From Typhlomys cinereus (lineage: Eukaryota > Chordata > Mammalia > Rodentia > Platacanthomyidae), in assembly GCA_023101885.1 (NCBI GenBank), contig JALPQD010000044.1, positions 1,544,514 through 1,608,513 on the forward strand: DNA of 64,000 nucleotides, read 5' to 3'. Under the pieces are notes generated by a model. The model did no database searches and was not told the origin of the DNA. It saw only the letters and a list, made by a program, of their open reading frames with translations. The position numbers and the translations under genes were made by a program. Shown piece after piece: positions 14,701-27,100 of the stretch (the stretch's first letter is position 1; each line of letters opens with the position of its first letter).

Positions 14701-17700
14701 CCAGCATATAAAGTAAATGTTTCACAAAAAGCAAATCCGGTAGAATGGCTAAGAACATTGCAGGACGGGCCTTGGGGTCAGGAGAGAAGCCTGCAGTGGG
14801 CCACAGAGCATGGTGGTGTTTGCTATGAGAGTTGCTTCCTCGCGATTCTTCTCCCTTTACCTTGAGTATCAGAGCACTACCAAGCCAGGGCAAGAAGGGG
14901 GGCCTTCTACGCTACACAGTCTGAATAGACACCTGTTCATAAAGACAAAGAAAGATTAGAGGAAGTCAAGCTGGAGGGAAAGAAGAGAAGACCTCTAACA
15001 GATACAAAGCTGCTCTGAAGATGGGGATGCAGCCCAGCCCAGAGCCTGGGAAACCGCAAAGCAAAACAATAGAGAGGTAGAACAATCCAGGATTATCCCC
15101 ACTATCACCCCTGGATCTCCACAGGCACACACGCTCAAGTCCACTCTTATACACATGCCTGAATATTCACACAATGATAATAATAAAAATAAATTTTATT
15201 TAACTACCAGACAGCACTAGGCATAAGCCACATCACCTTGAAGTTGAGACTCTCGTTGATGATGGTTTTCCGGAGTTTGGTCAAAGCATCAGACTCCTCT
15301 GTGGCGTTCACGAAGTGGGAATCTCGGATGGCGGGGAACCCACGCTTGTTGAGGAGTTCTTTGGTGATTTTGCTGAGGCAGGCTTTGCGCTGCTTCTCAT
15401 CTGAAACATCCCAATGCGTGCCCACCAGAATCACAGGGGAGGAAGATGCCCGAGCCTGGGGGACGGACACAAAACACTGCATGAACTTGGAAGCCCGCAT
15501 GTCCAGATGTCTGAAGAAATTCAATGCAGCAGCAATGAAAAGACTAAAGACCAGAGCAAAAGAGTAACTGTGGTCTTTCCTCCTGGGAGAGTCCGCATGT
15601 TTCTCCAAAGCACTAGTGTTGGAAGCTTAATAGTGTGATACTTAATACCTTCATGGGAGGATTGGGGACAGGGACTTAGTCCTCATGAGTGAACCAATGC
15701 AGTCAGCATAGGAGTAGACTCCTGATGAAAGGATGAGTTGTTTCTCTTCCCTTCCTTCCTATACATATTGCTCATGCTCCATCTTCCACCAAGGGCTGAC
15801 AGCAAGAACGGACTGGCAGATATTATATCTTGCACTGCCAGCCTCCAGAACTGTGAGAAATAAGTCTCAGTATTCTGTTACAGCAGTATAAAGCAAGACA
15901 AGATAACTGCAATCATTTTTGAGAAGTTCTTGTCCCTCTTCTTAATCCAATTCTTACCACTTTTCAGGCTGCAATATGTTTAATGCAGCTAGTTTGCTAG
16001 TAGTGCATCTACCTATCAAAAGCATGACATAAACTCCCAAGCTACATAAAAACAACAGAATACTACTTATAGTTAGTTTTCTTCTTTATCTCTGAATTTT
16101 ATTGTCTAAATTCTCTTGAAAGTCATTTAATTTGGACTCCATTATGAAAGTGAGAAATCTACAAGCAACTGCTCTGCTACAATAACACTTGTCCATGTTG
16201 TTGCATATGCATGTGCAATAACAGGAAGAGAGATGTCTAGACTGGAGACATGGTTCAGCAGTCAGAGCCTGTGTTTGAAATCAAAAGGGCCTCAGTTCAG
16301 ATCTCCAGATCCCACATAAAAATGTGTGTTAGATATGGTGGTGGCCTATACTTTCCACTCTAGAGGGTAGACCTGGGAAACCTCAAAGCAAAGCAATAAG
16401 GAGATACAGCAATTGAGTATGATTCCCGAAGTCACCCTTGGGCCTCCACAGACACACATACTCAAGTATCTTCTCTTGCACACACACACACACACAAACA
16501 CACACACATGCATACTCACATATGCACACACTCGTGCAGAATAAAAGAGAAAGAGTAAGTGAAAGAAGTCTCAGTGGTAAGAGTGACCTTGAAGCAAACG
16601 TGGTGCCTCAGCTTGATCCCTGGAGCCTGCTTGACAGAAGTTCTTCTGCAATTGTCCTGTGACCTCTACCTACTACCTTTGTATCTCTCTTTATCTGTCT
16701 CTCTCTGTCTCTCCCTATCCATATCCCTCTCTCGAATAAAAATAAACAAATAAATGAACTTTTTAAAAATTATCTAATTATGAAGCAAGTATACATACCA
16801 AACCAAATATCCAAACTCTAACACACCCTTTCAAGCATCACTGGTAGTCAGCTCCCAGGCAACCCTTAGTGTGAATGTCCTCCTGCTGTGGCTGCATTTC
16901 AAAGGTATGGTGCAGAAGCAACTGACTATCAGGGCAGAAAGAGGAAGGAACTGAAAGGACTGAAAGGAGACAGAGACCCTAGTGGGTAGGTCTGAAGTCT
17001 TCATACTAACAGGCCACTGAAGACATAAGCCATCATGACATGCAGTCTATCTTGTTTTAACAAAGTGGACTTTAAATCGGAGTTTACATTCTACTTAGAA
17101 AACAATATGAGCGAAAATTTGTGCATGTGGATTTGGAGATTTTATGACATAAAATCATTTCAGGTGCTTGTAACATCTAACAATATGGAACACACTGCTT
17201 TCATGCCATAAGTTCATTGTTCAGAATCTTCCAACTAAAAATATGAGTGCTTCTAACTTTAAAAAAGGGGTGTGTGTGGAGAGTTGGCTCAGAGGTTAAG
17301 CCTCTGTCTTGCAAGTAGAAGTTCCTTAGTTTGGATCCAAGATCCATGTAAGAATGTCAGGCAGAAATGGTGACAACCTCCGCTTCCAGTCCGGAAAGGT
17401 AGAGCCTGGGATACTCTAAAGCAAAAGCAAAGAGATGGTAGTGCAATCCAGGGTGATTCCCAAAAGATAGGACTGTGGGATTCAAGAAGATAGATCAGGT
17501 TAAGCCTTTGCCTCAAAATTAAACGGACCTGAGTTCAGAACCCCAGATCCCAGGAAAAAGCACCGGGTGGAAGTGGCGATGGCCTGCAATCCTGGCATGA
17601 TTCCTGATGTCACCCTCCTGATGTGCCCTCTTCAAACACACATATGCACACGAAAGAAAGAAAGAGAGAAAGAGAGAAAGAGAGAAAGAGAGAAAGAGAG

Positions 17701-18132
17701 AAAGAGAAAAAGAGAAAAAGAGAGAAAGAGAGAAAGAAAGAAGGAAAGAAGGAAAGAAGGAAAGAAGGAAAGAAAGAGAGAGGAAGGAAGGAAGGAAGAA
17801 AGGAAGGAAGGAAGGAAGGAAGGAAGGAAGGAAGGAAGGAAGGAAAAGAGAGAAAGAAAGAGAGAGATGAGAGAAAAAGAAAGAAAGAGAGAGGAAGAGA
17901 AAGAAAAAAAGGGAAGAAAGAGAGAGGGAGGGTGGGAGGGAGGGAAGGAGGGAGAAGGAGAGGGAGAGGAGAGAAAGAGGGAGGGAGAGGGAGGAAGGAA
18001 GCGTGAGGGAGAGGGAGGGAGGAGCGGAGGAGGGCGAGTGCGGGAGAGAGGGAGGAGGTGGGAGCGGAGGGAAAGGAAGAAAGAGAGGGAGAGAAAGAAG
18101 AAAAGGAAGAAGAAAGAAAGAAGAAGAAAGGA

Positions 18133-18176
<44 letters not shown>

Positions 18177-21100
18177 AGAAAGGAAAGAGAAGGAGGAAGG
18201 GAAAAAAGGAGGGGAGGAGGAAGGGAAAAAAGGAGGGGAGGAGAGGAAAGGAGGGAATGGAATAAGGAGAGGGGAGAAGGGGAGGGGAAAAGGTAAGCGC
18301 TGTGATCTACATCCATAGGACCAGGAGGCAACACCTTGATGTTGAAAAGCCAGGGTTTCATGGCATCCACCTCCGCCGGCCCTTTGCTGAGGTCATAGAC
18401 AGCCAGGTACAGCGCCCGCTGGGTCATGAAGTGGGGGTGTGTGCTGTAGAATTCCTCACGACCTTAACAGAAGAAAGAGAGGATTTTATTCTCAGGTAAA
18501 AACTGTGTTGAACAATTGTGCAAAGGGAAGGTCACTTCCAGGGAGAAAGCTAGCAACAGATATGTGCATAGAAGTCACCAGGGAACCGACCAGGGATTGA
18601 CACTTGCAACTCCACCAGTGTTAGCTTAAGGGCCTGCACTAGTTTCTAGCATTTCTTTCCCATACATACTTGCATGTTCTGGTATCAGGATTAGAGCAAT
18701 TTCCTAGCTTCTACTAGACCTTTGCTATATTAGACCGAAAGACCCAGTTTGATGCTTCTGAATAAAAGGTGAATATGGAGATCTAAATACCTGCAAAATC
18801 CCACACATTGAGGATGAGGTCCTTCTTCCTCTTGCCTCTTATTTGGATGGGCCAATCCTTCACGTCTATGCCCACTGTGGCGCCTTGAATCCCAACATCT
18901 GACTTCTTGGTTTTCATCAACTGCTGCAGCAGAGTGGTCTTCCCACTACCAGCGTTTCCCACAATCATAAGTTTCATCCGGTTGTAGGGCACAGCCTTCT
19001 TCAACCGTTGTTGAAGAAACCTGAATTTGGATGATAAAAACAAATGAGCAAACTGCTTAACAGCATACTAGGAATTAGATGAATTCTGTGGTAAATATTT
19101 TGCATATAAGTATGCGAGAGACTTGGCTCCGGCCTGGGTGAACATGCAGTGGTTCTTCAACACCAAGAGGCTCTTGTTGAGTTGAGTCTTGCATTATACA
19201 GTGACTATATGGAAAAACGATTGCAAGTGTATAGAATCCACCAGGGAAGATTCTGCAGAGTTCTAAAAAGTATCAAGATCAAGAAGAGTGATATATGGGA
19301 AATGTGGGGGATTTCAGAACTGATACCAAGAGGCAAAATCAAAATAAGTAACTTTATGTCTGCAATAAAATTTGTATTAAGCGTAAAGTAACTGAATACT
19401 TTGTGGAAATCAATGTGAGGTGTTATGCCATCATTACCATTCTTCAGATTTTGTGCTTGGTAATGGAGGTCAAAGGCATAGAAACTCCTACCTATTCCAC
19501 AAGCCTACTGCTATTAGGAAGAATGAGAGAAGAAGGCAGCATTTTCTCAACATTACCTGGCTTACAAGGAAATTAAAAACTTCTATAGTGGCAACATATA
19601 AATTATTTTAATATAAATGTAAATATAACACACACAGAATTAATGTTAAATATAATTGTTCATTGCTCCTAAACTATATAACTATCAAAATCACAAGCAG
19701 TGCTATGAGTGGGAAAGTGGGAAGGAATGGTTAGAGTGAAACCTTTTAAAGGGGAGTTTTAGGATCCCAGGACAAAGGGGAAGTAGGGAATAAATGGGAA
19801 AAATACATAGAAGGGAATGAGGGGATGGGAGATAGGAGGGACATGGGAGATAGGAGGAACAGAGGGACTTACAGAAAAACCCAAAGATTGTGGGAAGTAA
19901 TCCCAAAGGAACATCCTATGCTAGTAATATGTAAAAAAGAAAGGAACAAGAATGGGAAGTCCCTATAAGAGGAACATAGGGTGAGGAAAACAGGAGGGGG
20001 GAAGCATTGAGCTGGTCCACTTAGAACCCAGTGACAAAATTATATTAGAAATAATGGAATGTGGCACTTCCTGATAAAATGTTGGTGCAAGAGGTCTTAA
20101 AGGCCCCCAAACATTATAGGCTTTTGCCATTGCTCTTGGGTGCTCTCCAAAAACTGTCAATAAGACCCTATTACTGAAGATATAGCACAAAGGAATCACA
20201 GAACATGGGTAAATACATCAACTGGAACTGGTCTAAGGACTTTCTCCTTGCTGAATAGCTTACAGTACCAAGGGATACTGTAGAAGCTACTGAGAAAGAG
20301 AAATAATCATGAGCCCCATCAACGGCATGAGAACTATAAGTTGCAATATAATCACACCATGAAACAGTGCCTGAGTATCAAGAGGACAACCAACAGCTTT
20401 TGTTGGATTCAGACTCTCTTGTCAATGTACATATCTGTTTACTGTCAACCGAATAAGAACATATTTTTTAAAAAGAGAAAAATGGGAGAATAAAAGAACT
20501 AGGAAGACAGCATAACTATAGAGTAGGAAGACGATAAAATGCTCTGTAGGTAGCTGTTATTATACCCTTAGAATGGGCACTTACACTTACAGTGGAAACC
20601 TTTAGGTCTAAGGCTGGATTAGTGAAGGGAAATGCACATATCAGTCGGGTGACCTGAAGAGAGGTAACTTGATATACCATGGAGGCCTATGCACCCACAG
20701 GAGTAGACAGGTCAGAGTGAACCCTGGGGTCTGTAGACGCACACAGGCAGAAATGTGGGAGGGAATGGGAAAGAATGGTGAAGGGAAAAGAGGGAGAGGG
20801 GAGAGGGGAGAGGGGAAAGACAGGGAACCTGGGATGAATATTCAATATGCTTGTAAAAGTAGAAAAATTAATTTAAAAAATCACAGAAAATTTTTTTCAC
20901 AATGATAAACAAATAAATTAATCTAACCTTATGATGTCTTTGGCTTTACATCCTACATGTTTAAAATCAAAATTAAGACGCAATTCATCCAATGGAAGAT
21001 CCCAGATTTTGCTTAGCTTTCCCATCTCATTGGGAAAGGATCTCAGTTCCGAGTTGTAACTAACATCAAGAGATGTCAGATTTTCAAGACAGCCAATCTC

Positions 21101-24100
21101 AGGAGGAATCTTAATGGAACAGAAAAGGGTAAAACCTGTTGGTAAGAAGGAAGAAAGTATGCAGCCAAGACATATGATGGTAAGTATAAAAAAAGACTTC
21201 TCAGTTTCATCATCAAATTGCACATCTTGGCAACAAAATTAAAATGTTTTCCAATAACTGAAAAACTGTTTTCAGTATACTTGCTTTTAAAACTGTGTAA
21301 AACCTCCCTTACTTATATATAGCTTTAAAACTCTAATCTCCCTGGTAATGTACCTCATCTGCTTACAACATTAAAAACAAGTATTTTATAAGTTCCCAGT
21401 ACATTGTCTGTGACTCTATTCTGTTCCTGTGCACTGCCTATGTTCTTTAGTAAAGCACAAAGATATGGACCTTACAAACTTGTATGCCACTTGCTATTCT
21501 CATACTGCTAAATGTTCATGCTTTGGTTACAAGCCTAGTTGGAGTGGTTTCATTTTCTCCTCTAGTGTTTTGTGCATGCTAAGCAAGTGCTACATCCCCA
21601 GACTTCTGCTGAAGGATCTTAGGCAATCTAAGATACTTAGAACAAAACATCAATTTGTTTACACAGAATAAGACAAGTACCAAAAAAATATCCAGTACCC
21701 TGAACCTCAAACTAGCAAAATTTTAATGCTTTCATTTTTATAGGCAATAGGCTTGAACTTCATGGGAAAGGTATTTTCTCAAATACGTAACAAATTTGTT
21801 TCTAATTTCTAAGAGCAAGAATAAATCAAAGCAAATGAGGCTGACATGTCTAGGTGGGGGCTAACGAAGTAAAGGAATATAGCTATTTAAGAATGAAGGA
21901 AAGGAGAAAATCAAGCTACTTGTGGCCCAGTAAGGCTGATAAATGTAGAGTATCTGAGTTTCTGTTGATAGACTAAAGAGATGGTACAAATTGACATACA
22001 GAACTACACACATTCATAATGAAATATGCATATTCATATAATTCTTAAAATGTAGCACAAGAGTTTTCAGAGTCTGTCTGCAAGTTGGAAGTTAGATTTT
22101 TACTGTACCTAATTTTCAGAGAGTAGAATCACATCTTATTTAAATAGAAAGAATTCAAAATGATAATTTGTGAAAATACAAACTACAAAGTCTATTTTTA
22201 AACTGCCTGTATCTTTAACAAATAGAGATGACTTCCTACCTCTTTCAGCTTATTGTGAGACAGATGTAGCTTCTCAATTCTAGACCACATGTGGGTTTTC
22301 TCACTCAGGTCCAAGATGCTGATCTGATTGTAGCTGAACAGGAGCTCCCTTAAGTTTGAAGATTTCCAGCATGCAGGCCCCGGGAGACACTCGATGCTGT
22401 TGCTGCTCATGTTGAGGGATCGCAAGCTGCAACAGCACAGGGTCACAATGAGGGCAGTAAGGGCACCATACTGTCCCAAGGACCCTGCCGGACTGAGAAC
22501 AGGAAGTAACACTACGGCTAGATCGTTTATATGTAGGTATGATTGTGAGCTGACAGGTACATGTGTTGGTTAGAACAAAAGGTTCACTGCCATGGGACTT
22601 AAATGGATAAGGACTATCGAGTAAGAAAACTGACCATGTTGCAGAGTGGTTGCACAATGTGCTGTGTTTGTATCTTTTGAGTACAAAAAAGAATTTCGAG
22701 GCTCAGCCAGACGGCTCTGTAGATAAAGGAACCTTCACACAAAGCTACCTGACTTTGACCCCACAAGGTGAAAGAAGAGACTGACTTTGACTTTCAAAAA
22801 GGGCTGACCTTCACATGTATATGCCTGAGCTCAAGAGCTCATTTCTCTCTCCTCTCTCTCTCTTTCACTCTCACTCTCACTCTCCCCCTGTGGTGTCTTC
22901 CTCTCTTTCTTTTTTTTCTCTCAAACAGATAGATAAAATATTTAAAAAGGAAAGGATTTTGAATGTTTCCATCAAGAAGAAATGACATCTGTTTGAGATG
23001 ATAGGTGTCTTTATCCTTGAACATTACACAATGTATACACATGTCAAAATATCTCACAGTGCCTTCTATTTATAATTTATATCATATAGACACACACACA
23101 CATTCACACACACGCACGCAAGCGCGCACACATACGCATATAAAGTAGGTTTGCAAATGAATTGTTTGGGACCAGCAAGATGGCTCAGTGGTTGGAAGCA
23201 CTTACTTGCAAGCCTGACCATCTGAGTTCCATCTCTGGAGCACAATATAAAATGAGAGAACTCCCCAAAATTGTTCTCTGACCTTTACATGTGCACATTG
23301 GCACATGGGCACCTACACTCACATACACACATCACACATACACGCATGCACTCGCATGCATGCATACACCGATATTAATGAATAAAATAAAATTTTAAGA
23401 AGAGTTTAATTCCAACCTGGGGTTAACACTGACACCCACCAGCCAATAAAATAAGAGAATGCTTTAATTATATTTAAGTAAAAACCTTGCTTTTAAAGTA
23501 TACTGTGGGTCCATGGTTCTGAAATGAAAATAGCAACACACTTACTGTGGTAGATTTAAGATTGCATCTGGAACACATGTGAATTTGTTTTGAGATAATT
23601 TTAGGCTTGTTATGGAAGAAGGCAAAATAGGCATAGCAGCTGAAAGAAAGTAACAATGAGATCATAAACTTTGTAACCATTTTAGTTAGATTTCTACTGA
23701 ACTCACTAAAAACAGTCATTAGTGAAACACCTTAGTTTACCATCTGTTTTCACACAAAAGAATTAACTTTATAAATTAAAAATATGACATTAAAATACTT
23801 AGCAGAATTTTTTTACTCTAAAACATTTCAATTAATATATAAATATAAATTCATCTACTATTGGAAACATAAAAATTATTAGAATATTCACTCCAGATTA
23901 TGTGATATTATAAAATAATATATAGGTTAATTCAAATGACTATCATAGAACACTTTTGATGACATTATTAGCACAGAACATTGTACAAGGATAAAATAAC
24001 TTACAGTGTCTTTTATGTTAACAATAATTTAAATAATTTTTAAAAAGCTTATATTCCCCCTTGAAAATAAAGTGAAATATCTCAGATCATTTCATATTTG

Positions 24101-27100
24101 ATTTGTTTTAGAAATTTTTAAGATGGAGATAAAAAATGGGTTCTTCCAGGAACAAAATTCTGTAGAATGCAGTTTAGGAAATGGTGTACTTGTGAACATT
24201 CCTGTCTGTGGAACAGTAAGGCTAGACCAGACAAACTCAGATTCTATAGTATGCCAGCCAGACCAGATAAATCTGGCATTCTATGCCAGTGTGGCTACAA
24301 GAGACAGACTCGAAATCTTCACAATTTCAGATCCAGACTTTGTGATCTACATATCTATGGTTTTATGAAAATTGTTTGAAAAGTTACTTCTTACATTTTC
24401 CATATAAATGTATGGGTTGTAGTTGATACAAAGATTTTCAAAGACTGGAAATAGCTCAGTGGGTCGGAACTGCTCAAAAGCCTGGTTACCTGAGTTAGAT
24501 TCCCAGAAGTCCACATGGAGAGATGGAGATGGAGAGAACTGACCTCAAAAATTCTCCTCTGACCTCCATCTATGCACTATGACATTCATGTTCTTTCTCT
24601 CTCTCTCTCTCTCTGACAAATAACTAAATACTTTAATAAAAAGAAATTTTCAAAGATCACTTTTTCTAGCACACTAAGAGCTATCTGCCTAAGAAGCACA
24701 CGGACACATATTACACCTAAATTACATTGAATTATGATAAAATAAATGACTCTCTACTTAGGAATCAAGAATCTCATGGCTCAGGTATAATATGGAAAAC
24801 ACTCATAAATCAAAGAATTGAACTTATGTCACTCAAACGCCATCCATTGGGCATCTCAAACCATTCAGCTTGTGTGCTGCTGGTATAATTAGGACCTTAA
24901 AGGTCCCCAAAAGACTATGCATGGAAGGCTTGGTTGCCAGCCCATGATGTCATAGGAAGCGAGTGAATCTCTGGCAAAGTTGTAAATGAAAAGACGTTAT
25001 GTCACTGAAGGATTGCCTTTGAGGAGACACTGTAATACCTATCCTTTCCTGTTTGGCTTTTTACTTCCTGACACCACTATCTAGTATCCTCTCTTGTTCA
25101 AACTCTCCTCTTTGTCCAGAATGTGCTCCTGCCTCAGATGCTGCTAAGCTAAAGGCCCCCAAAGAATAGATGATAATTTCTAAAACCGTGAGCCCAAATA
25201 ATCTTTTCCCTGTGTAAGCTATTTACCTCAGGTATTTTGTTAAAATAAAGGGAAGCTGACTATAATGCAACTGAAAAACAAGTTGATTTTTGAACTGAGA
25301 TTTATCTAGGCTATTTATAACTATTTAATTAATCCATTAATTCATCAAATATGACATATCAAAACAAAAATCTCAATTTCCCTAATGAATGGGACAGAAG
25401 CCATACCTGTTATTCTCTGTAAGATTTTTGTGAGATTCAGCTGAGACTGAACGAAGCCTCTGAGTCCCTTCTGATAATTTTTTTATCCAGACCCAAGGAA
25501 CACGTTACAGAGAGGCTTGGGTCCTCTTCAGGATCACCACAGCACCATGGAACGTAGAATAATACACTACACTGATCACGGCACCATGTCTAGCACCCGC
25601 ATTCTGCATCTACGGGAAGGCTTCTGAGGACAGCAGTGCAACTGTTCTGCTCACTAGTGAATGATTTGCATGAGGCCTGAGGCCATGCCTAGGCAATATC
25701 CAGGACAAGATGAAGAAAGGAAGGGGCGGAGGAGAACACTCTGCAAATTACCATGACTTTCTTCCACTATCCATCTCTGAAAGTTCTCCCAAATTAGAAT
25801 TTTTTAAATAAGTAACACAAACTCTATTTTGGATAGTAACAATATTAGGAATGTTTCTTCCCAGGGCCAGGTGTAGAATAACCACTGGATGGTAAAGTAC
25901 ACGTCATCCTTATTAAGATTAAATATGGGTTTGACCCCATCATTGAAAAAAATATATAAAATGAGAGCAGTCCCTGTGTACTGCCAAACTATTATAGTAC
26001 TCCACACTTAGAATGCTTAGATAAGTTTACAATAAATGCAATGCCCTCATCGTATTTCGTAATGTTTAATAAATGATGATCATGTCACACATTATGATAA
26101 TGTTTTGCAAAGATCTGAATGAATCTACATTAAATTTAGTAAACTAAACACTGTTTGGTGATGATATGTTTGTAAAATAGCAATTATAGGAACCTCCTTT
26201 TTAACAAAAGATAATTACTGGAAAACCTTTAAAACGGAAGTCGACATTGCAGAGGAAGTAGTCAACATTGCAGCGGAAGCGTCCTCTGCTCAGTCCAGGC
26301 AATCACCCAAAGCTTTAATTTAATATGTTAACAGCAGCTAAAGCGTAATTACTATTTGCAGGTTCTGTAGCTGCAATTTTAGTCTACAATAGCAGCAACG
26401 TGCTAATTTTTTTAATTATAGATATTTTCAAAGAGCATTTTTAGAACAATTCCAGGTTTATAGAAAACTTAAATGGAAACCCCTCCCACTCCCCAACCCC
26501 TTTTCCACTATCATTAACATTTTATACTGATTAGTCTGGCATATTTGCAACTGTGTGTTGGCCAAGACTGACGCATTACTGCTTCCACCCTAAGTTTAGA
26601 GCAGGACTCTTCCTTGTGTCCTACATCAGTGAGTCACACGGCATTCTCTGAGCTTACCTGTCCAGCTCTCCCTCCTCCCCACTTCTAACAAATATGGATC
26701 TTTTTATGGTCCATATAGTTTTGCCTTTTCCAGGATACCATTTGATAAATGGTATAACCCAATCCTGACCTTTTCATATTGGATTTTTCAATTAAATATG
26801 CATTTCCACATCCTTCATGTCTTTTCCTGGATTAACAGCTCAATTCATCCACTTCCTGCTTTCTTTGCAGCAGCCCAGCATAATATCTCAATAGAAATGC
26901 CACCTGTACATCCTGCTGAAATGCTAATATGTGGCTCATCACCTGAAGTTGAGAAGACCCGGCGCAGATAAGTTTCAAAAACACTTACCTAGAACATTCA
27001 TTCTGGCGCTGAAACACTCTACTTTTGGGCAAGCCTCAAGGAAGTTCTCAGGAAGGGATGAAATGTTATTTTTGCTAAGGTTTAAAATCTTCAGTTCCTT

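Noticed and set aside
17567..18427. Long open frames (up to 302 codons) across the GA-rich region
   Set aside because: They encode only Lys/Glu/Arg or Ser/Leu/Phe repeats from a simple-sequence tract; the minus-strand one runs on from real exon 30 past its donor.
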